Assembly (NCBI GenBank): GCA_964508295.1
Contig: CAZDSQ010000035.1
Span: forward strand, 1 to 19,091
Length of the DNA: 19,091 bases
DNA from: SIG578 sp964508295
Lineage (GTDB): Bacteria; Bacillota; Clostridia; Oscillospirales; Ruminococcaceae
Direction: 5' to 3'
This document shows, piece by piece, positions 6,830 through 13,711 of this stretch (the stretch's first letter is position 1; each line of letters opens with the position of its first letter). The notes below the pieces were generated by a model. That model was not told the DNA's origin. It saw only the letters and a list, made by a program, of their open reading frames with translations, and made no database searches. The position numbers were made by a program, and so were the translations under genes.

Positions 6830-7600
6830 ATGGAAAATTTTCAGATAGTAACCTTTAATCTCCGCTATCTTTGGGATAAGGACGGAGTAAACAGCTTTGT
6901 GCATAGAAGCGGTCTGATTCTTGAAAAAATCAGCGGTGAAAAGCCCGATGTTATTTGTTTTCAGGAAGCGGTCGATAAAAATATGGAGTTTCTCTCCCGC
7001 AACCTTAATGATTACTATTTTATGCACGCCCACAGAAGTGCCGAGTATTCGGGAGAGGGTGTTGCTATTGCTTACAGAAAAGAGCGCTTTAATCTTTTCA
7101 GCCTTGATTCTTTCTGGCTTTCGGACACTCCCGAGGTGGCCGGCTCGCGCATAGAGGGGCAGAGTAGCTGCCCGAGAATTTGCCAGTGCGCTCTCTTGCA
7201 GGAGAAGAGCAGCGGCGAGCTTTTCAGGGTAGTGAACGTGCATCTTGATTACGGAAATCCCGAGGTAGAGGCAAAGGAAATGGCGCAGATAATTGCTTAC
7301 CTTAACGAGAAAAACGCCATTGTAGACGTTCCGTTCTTTGTTTTGGGCGATTTTAACAGCGAGCCTGATAGCAAGGCTATCGCACTCTGCAATAATTCAA
7401 AGTCCCCCAAAATGATAGACCTTACCGACAAAATAGAGAGCACCTTCCACGGCTTTGGAACAAAGTGTTCCGACTGCAAGATAGACTATATATTCACCGA
7501 CGAAAAAACCGCCGAAATCCCCCATACCGTCGAGAGATGGGAGGAGTGCCTAAACGGCATCTACCTCTCCGATCACTACCCCATAAGCGTTAAGTTTTAA
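6830..7600 (+). CDS. Endonuclease/exonuclease/phosphatase-family hydrolase
   Basis: 256 aa, full length for a single EEP (DNase I-like) domain. The ordered catalytic motifs are present: NLRY near the N-terminus, FQEA for the metal-binding Glu (about 44), VNVHLD with the first catalytic His (about 138), LGDFNSEPD (about 171), KIDYIF near the C-terminus and the terminal SDHYP. The fold serves Mg-dependent phosphodiesterases and phosphatases. The lack of extra domains and of a signal peptide points to a cytoplasmic enzyme, but nucleic acid, nucleotide and phospholipid substrates cannot be told apart. It has its own promoter and no operon partner before the repeat element downstream. Confidence 0.92.
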   Translation: MENFQIVTFNLRYLWDKDGVNSFVHRSGLILEKISGEKPDVICFQEAVDKNMEFLSRNLNDYYFMHAHRSAEYSGEGVAIAYRKERFNLFSLDSFWLSDTPEVAGSRIEGQSSCPRICQCALLQEKSSGELFRVVNVHLDYGNPEVEAKEMAQIIAYLNEKNAIVDVPFFVLGDFNSEPDSKAIALCNNSKSPKMIDLTDKIESTFHGFGTKCSDCKIDYIFTDEKTAEIPHTVERWEECLNGIYLSDHYPISVKF

Positions 7601-7612
7601 TTATAACAAAAA

Positions 7613-7794
7613 GCCCCCCTCTGACGAGGGAGGTGGCAAAACCGTAGGTTTTGACGGAGGGAGAGAAAGTTGAGAGAATTTAGTTTGAACATCTCTACCT
7701 CAGTCTTTTGATTCGCAAAATCCAGCTCCCGCTACTGCATAAGTTCGGCTTGTAAATCAAAGATTTGGAGCCTTACTTATCGTCAGAGGGAGCC
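7613..7794. repeat. Inverted-repeat-bounded noncoding element (MITE-like)
   Basis: Outer 15-nt arms at 7613-7627 and 7780-7794 are inverted copies (13 of 15 match, with CCCTCTGACGA exact). Inside lie a short CCCTC/GAGGG hairpin, a perfect CAAAACC-GTA-GGTTTTG hairpin (7637-7653) and a further stem ending in AGCC (7747-7772). No ORF is present. It fills nearly all of the 213-nt gap between the hydrolase and nitroreductase genes. CTCCCT...GACGAGGGAG elements of this look are common intergenic repeats in Oscillospiraceae (recollection). No clear target duplication is visible. Confidence 0.65.
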
Positions 7795-7813
7795 GATAAA
7801 AAAGGAGATTGCC

Positions 7814-8341
7814 ATGAACTTTTTAGGTATAGCCAAAGCCCGCCAGTCCTGCAGGGCTTATGACCAAAACAGAGCAGTTGAAAAAGAGAAGCTCGACGCA
7901 GTTTTAGAGGCGGCAAGGCTTGCGCCCTCTGCCTGCAACGGCCAGCCGTATCACCTTACTGTCTGTCAAGGCGAAACTGCAAAAGAGGTTGCCCGCGCCA
8001 CTATGGGAATGGGTATGAACAAGTTTGCACTGCAGGCTCCCGTTCTTATCGTCATTTCCGAGATGCCTTATGTTAAAACGGCGGCGCTCGGCGCCAAGGT
8101 CAAGGGCAACGATTACCGTTCGATTGACATCGGCATTGCCGCCGCGTACCTCACCGCCGAGGCAACCAGTCAGGGCCTTTCAACCTGCATTCTCGGCTGG
8201 CTCGACGACGAAAAAATTCGCAAGATCTGCGATCTTGAGTATCCCGCCCGCCTTGTGATAACCCTCGGCTACGCAAAAGAGGGCGACCCCCTCCGAGTCA
8301 AAAAGCGCAAGGACTTAGATGAGCTTGTTTCTTATAAATGA
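7814..8341 (+). CDS. Nitroreductase-family FMN oxidoreductase
   Basis: 175 aa, a short member of the family. RQSCRAYDQ near the N-terminus and LAPSACNGQPYHL (about 36-48) are the FMN-binding segments; ISEM, the SIDIGIAAAYLTAEATSQGLSTC helix region (about 103-126, in the usual dimer and flavin face) and LVITLGYAKEGDP complete the fold. Such enzymes use NAD(P)H to reduce nitroaromatics, quinones or flavins; the physiological substrate is unknown. AAAGGAG lies 7 nt before the ATG, right after the inverted-repeat element. The stop TGA is part of the ribosome site of the next gene, so the two are likely co-transcribed. Confidence 0.92.
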   Translation: MNFLGIAKARQSCRAYDQNRAVEKEKLDAVLEAARLAPSACNGQPYHLTVCQGETAKEVARATMGMGMNKFALQAPVLIVISEMPYVKTAALGAKVKGNDYRSIDIGIAAAYLTAEATSQGLSTCILGWLDDEKIRKICDLEYPARLVITLGYAKEGDPLRVKKRKDLDELVSYK

Positions 8342-8352
8342 GGTGATTTATT

Positions 8353-9180
8353 ATGGATAAACTGTGTAGATGGGCTGCAAATCATCAGAAGTTGTATTTT
8401 TTAATTGCAAGTTTTATTTTTGTAACAATATATAATATCTGCCTTCCGGTGCTAAACGCTCCGCTTTGGCTTATTATCGTTGTTGACTTTATTCATATTT
8501 TATTCTTCTATCTTCAATCGGCAAGCAGTATATTGGTAATACTGCAAAAGGCTTCAAAACAATATGATGACTATTGTGATCCTTTTCCACTTTTAAATGA
8601 AGCTGAGGGATTCTTAAAAAAGAAAAATTCTGTTGCTACAGAACACGCACTTTTGCTTGATAAGTGCGCGGCACTTATGGGAATCGGCGAAAATCAAAAG
8701 GCTTATGATATTTTGACTGCAATCAATATTGATAAATCGAGTAGCACAATTAACGATGTAAAGATAATATATTATTATAATCTTATGTGTGCATGCGATG
8801 AGCTTGGTATGAATGAGCAGGCAGAAGTATATTACTCAAAGGTTCTTGTTATGTATCCCGATATTACAAGCAAAAAAATGAGAGAGCAGTTTGAGTTAAA
8901 TATGAAAATGGCAAAGGTAATGCAATGCTTCAGACAAGGGGAATATGCAGAAGTAATAAATATTTTGAATACTATAACGCCCTACAACTTAAGGCAAAGA
9001 GTTGGCAACTCTCTCACCTATGCAGAGGCCTATCTTGCTCTCGGTGAGGTTGAAAAAGCCAAAGACCACCTTGTGTTTGTCATAGTAAACGGCAATAAGC
9101 TTGCTTGCGTTAAAGAGGCACAGGAGCTTTTAAAAACAACTCCATACGCCGATATGCTGAAATCCTTTTCCATAAACTGA
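8353..9180 (+). CDS. Membrane-anchored TPR-like protein of unknown function
   Basis: 275 aa. Two hydrophobic helices near the N-terminus (about 14-36 and 38-64, IASFIFVTIYNICLPVL and WLIIVVDFIHILFFYL) are followed by a soluble helical region (70-275) with tetratricopeptide-like pairs, for example GENQKAYDILTAI, LGMNEQAEVYYSKVLVMYP and LGEVEKAKDHLVFVI. This suggests a cytoplasmic protein-interaction scaffold held at the membrane. TGAGGTGA overlapping the nitroreductase stop serves as its ribosome site. The DNA appears more AT-rich than the neighbouring enzyme genes. No catalytic motif is seen and I do not recognise a named family. Confidence 0.8.
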   Translation: MDKLCRWAANHQKLYFLIASFIFVTIYNICLPVLNAPLWLIIVVDFIHILFFYLQSASSILVILQKASKQYDDYCDPFPLLNEAEGFLKKKNSVATEHALLLDKCAALMGIGENQKAYDILTAINIDKSSSTINDVKIIYYYNLMCACDELGMNEQAEVYYSKVLVMYPDITSKKMREQFELNMKMAKVMQCFRQGEYAEVINILNTITPYNLRQRVGNSLTYAEAYLALGEVEKAKDHLVFVIVNGNKLACVKEAQELLKTTPYADMLKSFSIN

Positions 9181-9191
9181 GGTAAAATATT

Positions 9192-9227
9192 AAAAACCTG
9201 CGATAGATTTCTAACGCAGGTTTTTTT
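9192..9227 (+). terminator. Terminator between convergent genes
   Basis: An 11-bp stem AAAAACCTGCG/CGCAGGTTTTT with a 12-nt loop and seven T. The A run on the left arm would give a U tail on the minus strand too, so it may also serve the convergent methyltransferase gene. Confidence 0.88.
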
Positions 9228-9230
9228 ATT

Positions 9231-10586
9231 TTATTTTGTTCTAAGTCCTTTGGGGTAGTGGTTTTTAAGCCTGCCGCCCACCACTTTGCCGCCGCCGACT
9301 GCGCAGCCGCAAACGGTAACAGCCGCCCAGCCGTTAGGTAGGTCGACCGAAATTTCCTCGCCGTGCAGGTAACGCTTTAGGTCGTCGCTGTCGGGAGCGA
9401 GGTCGAGCTTTCGCTTAAATCGGCTTCCCATCGCCATAAAAAACTGATGATGAGGCTGAATGTAACCCTTTTTGACTTCGCCTATCGTAACGCCGCAACT
9501 GAAAGCCGCACCTTTTGGTACGTCAAAGTCGGGAGTAAAATAAACGGGGTTTTGATTGTACATTGTAACGTGGCTCTTGTCGTAGCTCTCAAGCAGGTCG
9601 TCAAGAAAATCGGTTACGACCTTGTCAAGCTTTGCCTCTTTTTTAATCGGCTTTTTGGGAGCGGGGCAGCCCTCGCCTCTGTGGCGCAAAACCGCCATAA
9701 ACTGCCCCTCGCCACGAGAAAGGTGGGGATAAAACCTGCGGGCAAAATGAATATTCTTGCACTCGCAGCCATCAAAGCAAATGCCGTCAGAGGTGCTCGC
9801 TTTAACTCTGTCAGTAACCTCGCAGAGCTCAAACTCGCTGTGCGCCTTTAAAAAGGCATCGACCACCATCTCGTTTTCGTTTAACGAAAAGGTGCAGGTG
9901 GCGTAAACTATGTAGCCGCCGCTTTTAAGGCATTTTGCGGCATTTTCTAAAATCTCGCGCTGGCGGGCGGCGCACATCTTTACGTTTTCCTCGCTCCACT
10001 CGTCTATGGCGATCTGCTCTTTTCTGAACATTCCCTCGCCCGAGCAGGGTGCGTCAACCATAATCAAATCAAAGGTGTCGGGGAAAAGAGCGGCGAGCCG
10101 CTTTGTGTCAAGGCAGGTGGTAACGCAGTTTAAAAGCCCGAGACGCTCAATGTTGCCCGTGAGAATTTTGCACCTTGACGGTATGATCTCGTTGGAAACA
10201 AGAACGCCCTTTCCACCCAGCTTGTTTTTAAGCTGACTGCTTTTTCCGCCCGGTGCGGCGCACATATCAAGCACCGCCCAGTCGGGCTGAATTTCTACGC
10301 ACTCGGCGGGAGCCATTGCCGCAGGCTCCTGAACGTAAATCATTCCTGCATGGTGAAACGGGTGGTTGCCGATCTTATCGTGCTCTAAATAAAATCCGTT
10401 CTCGACATAAGGAATTTTTCCACGAGAAAAGGTGTTGAGTTGTTTAAAAGCTTCAAGCGGAATTTTGTCTGTGTTAACTCTAAAAGCACGAACAGGCTCG
10501 TCGTTTACAGCCTTTTCATAAAGCTCAAAGTCGGCGCCCAAAAGCTCCTTCATTCGCTCTTTAAATTTTTGCGGTAACTCTTTCAT
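9231..10586 (-). CDS. rsmF: RsmF-type 16S rRNA (cytosine-C5) methyltransferase
   Basis: 451 aa from the chosen start. The frame extends 14 codons further up, but the ATG at 10584-10586 overlaps the rsmE stop as ATGA and is preceded by GAGGA, so it is the better start. The SAM site DMCAAPGGKS (107-116) and the two catalytic cysteines of the NOL1/NOP2/Sun family, C181 in PCSGEGMFRK and C231 in ATCTFSLNENE, are intact. The C-terminal part (about 320-451) matches the RsmF/YebU extension with a PUA-like end. It would methylate cytosine in 16S rRNA; the exact position is not predictable here. It is the second gene of an rRNA-modification operon with rsmE. Confidence 0.93.
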   Translation of the reverse strand: MKELPQKFKERMKELLGADFELYEKAVNDEPVRAFRVNTDKIPLEAFKQLNTFSRGKIPYVENGFYLEHDKIGNHPFHHAGMIYVQEPAAMAPAECVEIQPDWAVLDMCAAPGGKSSQLKNKLGGKGVLVSNEIIPSRCKILTGNIERLGLLNCVTTCLDTKRLAALFPDTFDLIMVDAPCSGEGMFRKEQIAIDEWSEENVKMCAARQREILENAAKCLKSGGYIVYATCTFSLNENEMVVDAFLKAHSEFELCEVTDRVKASTSDGICFDGCECKNIHFARRFYPHLSRGEGQFMAVLRHRGEGCPAPKKPIKKEAKLDKVVTDFLDDLLESYDKSHVTMYNQNPVYFTPDFDVPKGAAFSCGVTIGEVKKGYIQPHHQFFMAMGSRFKRKLDLAPDSDDLKRYLHGEEISVDLPNGWAAVTVCGCAVGGGKVVGGRLKNHYPKGLRTK

Positions 10587-11338
10587 TTGCTGTCCTCGTC
10601 TAAATTCATTTCGGCATAAAGCATACACATAGAAATTGCGGTTATTGCAGCGGTTTCTGTTCTCAAAATTCGTTTTCCAAGCGAGATTATTTTGCCGCCC
10701 GAATTTTGAGCCTTTGCTATTTCTAGCTCGTCAAAGCCGCCCTCGGCGCCGATAAGAATGCCGACCGACATTCCGCCCTTGATTTGTGAGAGCGCCTCTT
10801 TTGTGTCAGCCATTCCGTTCTTGCTCTCGTAGGGAACTAAAAGAATGTCAAGCTCCTCGGCTTTTTTCAGCGCCTTTTCAAAAGATAAAACCTCGCAAAC
10901 TTCTGGAATTGCGCTTCGCTTGCTCTGCTTTGCGGCGCTCTCGGAAATGGCCTGCCAGCGCTCTTTCTTTGATTTCTTTTTCTTGTCGTCAAGCTTTACT
11001 ACGCACCTTGCCATCTCGGTAGGTACAATAGAATGAACTCCAAGCTCGACCGCCTTTTGAATGATAAGCTCCATTTTGTCGCTTTTGGGCAGTCCTTGGA
11101 AAAGAATTATCTTGATAGGCAGACTTGTATTTTGATAGTTTTCCTTTAAAATGAGCGCAGAAACATAGCCGTCATTAAAGCCCTCAAGCCTGCAAAGGCT
11201 GCTCACGCCGCCGCAACTTACAAGAAACTCGTCTCCCTCGCGCATACGAAGCACGTTTTTTATGTGATTAAAGTCAGGACCGCCTATAAAGAAGCGCTCG
11301 CCCTGCCTGTTTTCCTCTGTAGCAAAAAAATTAAACAT
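10583..11338 (-). CDS. rsmE: 16S rRNA (uracil-1498-N3)-methyltransferase RsmE
   Basis: 251 aa, the usual length. An N-terminal PUA-like part (NHIKNVLRMREGDEF) is followed by the SPOUT knot domain with its hallmarks: LFQGLPKSDKMELIIQKAVELG (about 88-109), ILIGAEGGFDELE (about 195-207) and LGKRILRTETAAITA (about 219-233). It methylates N3 of U1498 in the 30S decoding region using SAM. It has its own promoter and leads into the RsmF-type gene with a 4-nt overlap. The run KLDDKKKKSKKERW is a lysine-rich loop common in RsmE and fits RNA binding. Confidence 0.96.
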   Translation of the reverse strand: MFNFFATEENRQGERFFIGGPDFNHIKNVLRMREGDEFLVSCGGVSSLCRLEGFNDGYVSALILKENYQNTSLPIKIILFQGLPKSDKMELIIQKAVELGVHSIVPTEMARCVVKLDDKKKKSKKERWQAISESAAKQSKRSAIPEVCEVLSFEKALKKAEELDILLVPYESKNGMADTKEALSQIKGGMSVGILIGAEGGFDELEIAKAQNSGGKIISLGKRILRTETAAITAISMCMLYAEMNLDEDSK

Positions 11339-11359
11339 TTTCCCACCGTCCTTAAATCT

Positions 11360-11388
11360 ATTGTATCAAATAATTCTGCTTTTGACAA
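11360..11388 (-). promoter_or_regulatory. Promoter of the rsmE operon
   Basis: On the minus strand TTGTCA (11383-11388), a 17-bp spacer and TACAAT (11360-11365), 21 nt before the rsmE start. Confidence 0.72.
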
Positions 11389-11401
11389 TCACATATTTTG
11401 A

Positions 11402-11430
11402 TTGAATATTGGCTTTTGTTGTGCTAAAAT
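11402..11430 (+). promoter_or_regulatory. Promoter of the decayed MFS gene
   Basis: TTGAAT (11402-11407), a 17-bp spacer ending TGC and TAAAAT (11425-11430). The 13 bases TGTGCTAAAATCA (11420-11432) are identical to those of the flavodiiron promoter. Confidence 0.62.
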
Positions 11431-11460
11431 CAGCATAGCGATTTTCTAAGGAGAAAAGAA

Positions 11461-11826
11461 ATGGACTCTAAATACAAAAGGCTGAAATATGCCTGCTATT
11501 CAAGCAATATTTCGATGTCGGTGGTGGGCAACCTCTCGCCGATATTATTTTTAATATTTTAAAAAATGTACGGCATTTCGTATTCGCTTTTGTGCCTTTT
11601 GGCGCTTGTAAACTTTGTTACCCAGCTTATAATTGACCTGATTTTCTCCTTTTTCTCGCACAGATTTAATATCTCGAAAACCGTTAAAATAATACCTATA
11701 ATAACCATCGCAGGCCTTTTGATCTACGCCCTCTGGCTCTGCGTTGCGGCAATTTTCTTAGGCGGCGCACTCTTTCCGCTTGTGGCGGTGTTTGTATTCC
11801 TGCGGCTTTTAAAAACAAATAAATAA
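11461..11826 (+). pseudogene. Decayed MFS transporter (in-frame stop and internal deletion)
   Basis: An ATG with AAGGAG 7 nt upstream (11448-11453) opens a frame reading MDSKYKRLKYACYSSN then ISMSVVGNLSPILFLIF, which stops at TAA 11560-11562. The same frame continues straight on with K-MYGISYSLLCLLALVNFVTQ, then HRFNISKTVKIIPIITIAGLLIYAL, to a stop at 11824-11826. Joined, this is the first two to three helices of a Clostridial MFS permease of a kind normally near 400 aa. After IYAL the sequence jumps to another hydrophobic helix and ends LRLLKTNK, which I read as a remnant of the C-terminus after loss of most of the gene. Promoter and ribosome site are intact, so decay is probably recent. The downstream part alone could encode an 86-aa peptide, but no ribosome site precedes its ATG at 11566. 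Confidence 0.78.
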
Positions 11827-11827
11827 C

Positions 11828-11880
11828 AATCTCCCTAGAAATACACTTGGCAAGCAGGTGTTCTCTAGGGAGATTTTTTT
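11828..11880. terminator. Long hairpin terminator between the MFS remnant and the AraC gene
   Basis: A 12-bp stem AATCTCCCTAGA/TCTAGGGAGATT (11828-11839 and 11864-11875) has an inner second stem ACACTT/AGGTGT, then seven T on the plus strand. It overlaps the stop of the convergent AraC gene; the minus-strand tail is less T-rich. Confidence 0.86.
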
Positions 11881-12748
11881 ATATATGTGCGCGGTTTTTG
11901 TATTCGGTCGGAGTCATTCCATATTCTCGCTTAAACACTCGCGCAAAGTACTGTGGGTTTTCAAACGAAAGGCGAGTGGAAATCTGGGTAATGTTAAGAT
12001 GGTCGGCACGCAAAAGCTCTTTTGCGCGCTCCATTTTTTTGGCGATTGCAAAGGCGGAAAGGCTTTGCCCAGTGTGCTCGCGGAAAATTCGGCTTAAAAA
12101 GCTTTTGCTATAACCAAAAGCACGACATATTTCGTCAATCCTTATGGTTTCTTCGCACCGCGAGGATATATAATCTTTGAGTGCAGAAATCAGCGGCGCC
12201 TCCTCTGTAAGCTGTGGCAGAGCAAATGCTTTTTCTTTTTCCTCTAAGCGAAGCAGGTAAATAAGCAGCTGTTCCATATATCCCTTTATAAGTTGCTCGC
12301 TTCCAAGCGGCGCATTTTTTTTGCGGCGAAGGTGCCGAAGGTCCGGGTCGTTTTTGGGAATATGATAGCTCTGCTCCGCTTCATTGATTATAGAGGTAAG
12401 CAAGCTTTTATGTTCCTTTTTTAGTACAGAGCAAAACCGTTCAAAAAATTGCATAGAAAGAGAAGATGAAACAAATGAAATAACAAAAAAGTTCGGGGCG
12501 GATTCATACGAACGTATGGTGTGAAATTCGTTGGGGCGGTGGAAAATAACTTCGCCTTGGGAAAGTACAATTTCCTCACCGTCACGAGTTATGGCAACGC
12601 TGCCCTTGTCAACGTAAACCATCTCCCAGAAATCGTGGGATTCGCCGTCAAAGGTAAAGCCCTTGCCAACCTCATAGTAATGAATAGTAACGATTTTTGT
12701 GATGTCCACGACCGTTTTCGGTCGTGTTTTTATATATTCTTTTTTCAA
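11879..12748 (-). CDS. AraC/XylS-family transcriptional regulator
   Basis: I place the start at the TTG at 12746-12748 (289 aa; LKKEYIKTRPK read as MKKEYIKTRPK) because AGGAGG lies 8 nt upstream; the upstream in-frame ATG at 12781 has no ribosome site. An N-terminal cupin sensor domain (about 25-95: GKGFTFDGESHDFWEMVYVD, and GEVIFHRPNEFHTI) precedes a C-terminal double HTH (about 190-287: ICRAFGYSKSFLSRIFREHTG, and ISTRLSFENPQYFARVFKREYGMTPTEY). The cupin type usually binds a sugar or related effector. It diverges from the sugar operon and most likely controls it from the 116-nt shared intergenic region. Confidence 0.93.
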   Translation of the reverse strand: MKKEYIKTRPKTVVDITKIVTIHYYEVGKGFTFDGESHDFWEMVYVDKGSVAITRDGEEIVLSQGEVIFHRPNEFHTIRSYESAPNFFVISFVSSSLSMQFFERFCSVLKKEHKSLLTSIINEAEQSYHIPKNDPDLRHLRRKKNAPLGSEQLIKGYMEQLLIYLLRLEEKEKAFALPQLTEEAPLISALKDYISSRCEETIRIDEICRAFGYSKSFLSRIFREHTGQSLSAFAIAKKMERAKELLRADHLNITQISTRLSFENPQYFARVFKREYGMTPTEYKNRAHI

Positions 12749-12789
12749 AGCTTGGCCCCTCCTGTGTACGATAATGAACATAATAAATA

Positions 12790-12828
12790 CAAAAATGACT
12801 GTTCAAAAATGCACTTGTTTAATACAAT
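12790..12828 (+). promoter_or_regulatory. Sugar-operon promoter with candidate AraC direct repeats
   Basis: TACAAT (12823-12828) is a good -10, but the element 17 bp upstream (TGTTCA, 12800-12805) is a weak -35. Two direct copies of CAAAAATG (12790-12797 and 12804-12811), 14 bp apart, overlap that -35 zone. A weak promoter with direct repeats fits AraC-type activation; the repeat period is not the typical 21 bp, so this is tentative. Confidence 0.42.
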
Positions 12829-12864
12829 AATAGCACAAATCAGAAAATTTTCAAGGAGGTTTTT

Positions 12865-13707
12865 ATGAAAAAAGGAATTAGTATATGGTCTTTTCCTGCT
12901 CAGTCGTTAAAGGAAAGCTTCGCCCTTGCCGCAGACGCAGGATTTGAGGGTGTAGAGGTTGCTCTTGACGAGAGCGAAGGCGAGATAAGACTTGAGTCGA
13001 CTGAAAAGGAACTGCTTGACATAAAGCGTCAGGCAAACGACTGCGGAATAGAGCTTTACAGCGTTGCAAGCGGTCTTTACTGGTCATATTTTTTAAATGA
13101 CGAGGACGAGACTGTGCGCATAAAGGCACAAGACATTGTTAAAAAGCAGCTTGAAACAGCCGCCATTCTAGGCTGCGATTCCATTCTTGTTATTCCCGGT
13201 TGTGTAAATGCAGAGTTTGCGGCACCAGGAAAGGTTATGGATTACGAAATCTGCTATAATCGTTCGCTTGAGTCTATAATCAAGGTAAAGCAGTATGCAG
13301 AGGAATACAAGATAAACATCGGACTCGAAAACGTATGGAATAAATTTTTGCTTTCTCCTGTAGAGATGCGTGACTTTATCGACAAGGTGGCGAGCGATTG
13401 GGTTGGAAGCTACCTTGATGTTGGTAACACCCTTGCAAACGGTTATCCTGATCATTGGATTAGTACACTCGGAAAGCGCATAAAAAAGGTTCATTTCAAG
13501 GATTACAGGGTAGAGGCAGGCGGACTGCACGGATTTGTTGACTTGCTTGCAGGCGATGTAAACTATCCCGCTGTTATGCAGGCGCTTAATGAGGTTGGCT
13601 ACGATGGCTGGGTAACGGCAGAAATGATACCCAACTATAAATATCATAGCGAAACCATTATTTACAACACGTCCAACTCTATGGACAGGATTTTAGGAAG
13701 GAAGTAA
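12865..13707 (+). CDS. Sugar phosphate isomerase/epimerase-family TIM-barrel protein
   Basis: 280 aa with AAGGAGG 6 nt before the ATG. The AP-endonuclease-2/xylose-isomerase-like barrel is recognisable from SIWSFP at the start, ADAGFEGVEVAL (about 23-34) and the four metal ligands in order: E155 (GLENVW), D185 (YLDVGN), H210 (KVHFKDY) and E253 (TAEMIP). It resembles the L-ribulose/L-xylulose-5-phosphate 3-epimerase and hexulose isomerase branch and also keto-sugar isomerases and lyases paired with Gfo/Idh enzymes. It is first in an operon with two such oxidoreductases, with only 4 nt to the next gene. Metal-dependent keto-sugar chemistry is well supported; the precise reaction is not. Confidence 0.88.
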   Translation: MKKGISIWSFPAQSLKESFALAADAGFEGVEVALDESEGEIRLESTEKELLDIKRQANDCGIELYSVASGLYWSYFLNDEDETVRIKAQDIVKKQLETAAILGCDSILVIPGCVNAEFAAPGKVMDYEICYNRSLESIIKVKQYAEEYKINIGLENVWNKFLLSPVEMRDFIDKVASDWVGSYLDVGNTLANGYPDHWISTLGKRIKKVHFKDYRVEAGGLHGFVDLLAGDVNYPAVMQALNEVGYDGWVTAEMIPNYKYHSETIIYNTSNSMDRILGRK

Positions 13708-13711
13708 TTCT

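Noticed and set aside
10587..10628. Longer RsmF-type start (14 extra codons)
   Set aside because: Those codons lie wholly inside rsmE, no ribosome site precedes the upstream ATG, and the ATGA overlap with GAGGA gives a better start at 10586.
11560..11562. Programmed stop-codon read-through or recoding in the MFS gene
   Set aside because: No recoding structure is evident after the TAA, and the gene also lacks most of its length, so simple decay explains both defects.
12749..12864. Riboswitch in the leader of the sugar operon
   Set aside because: The leader after the predicted start is only about 30 nt and has no hairpins or known aptamer core; AraC control is a sufficient explanation.
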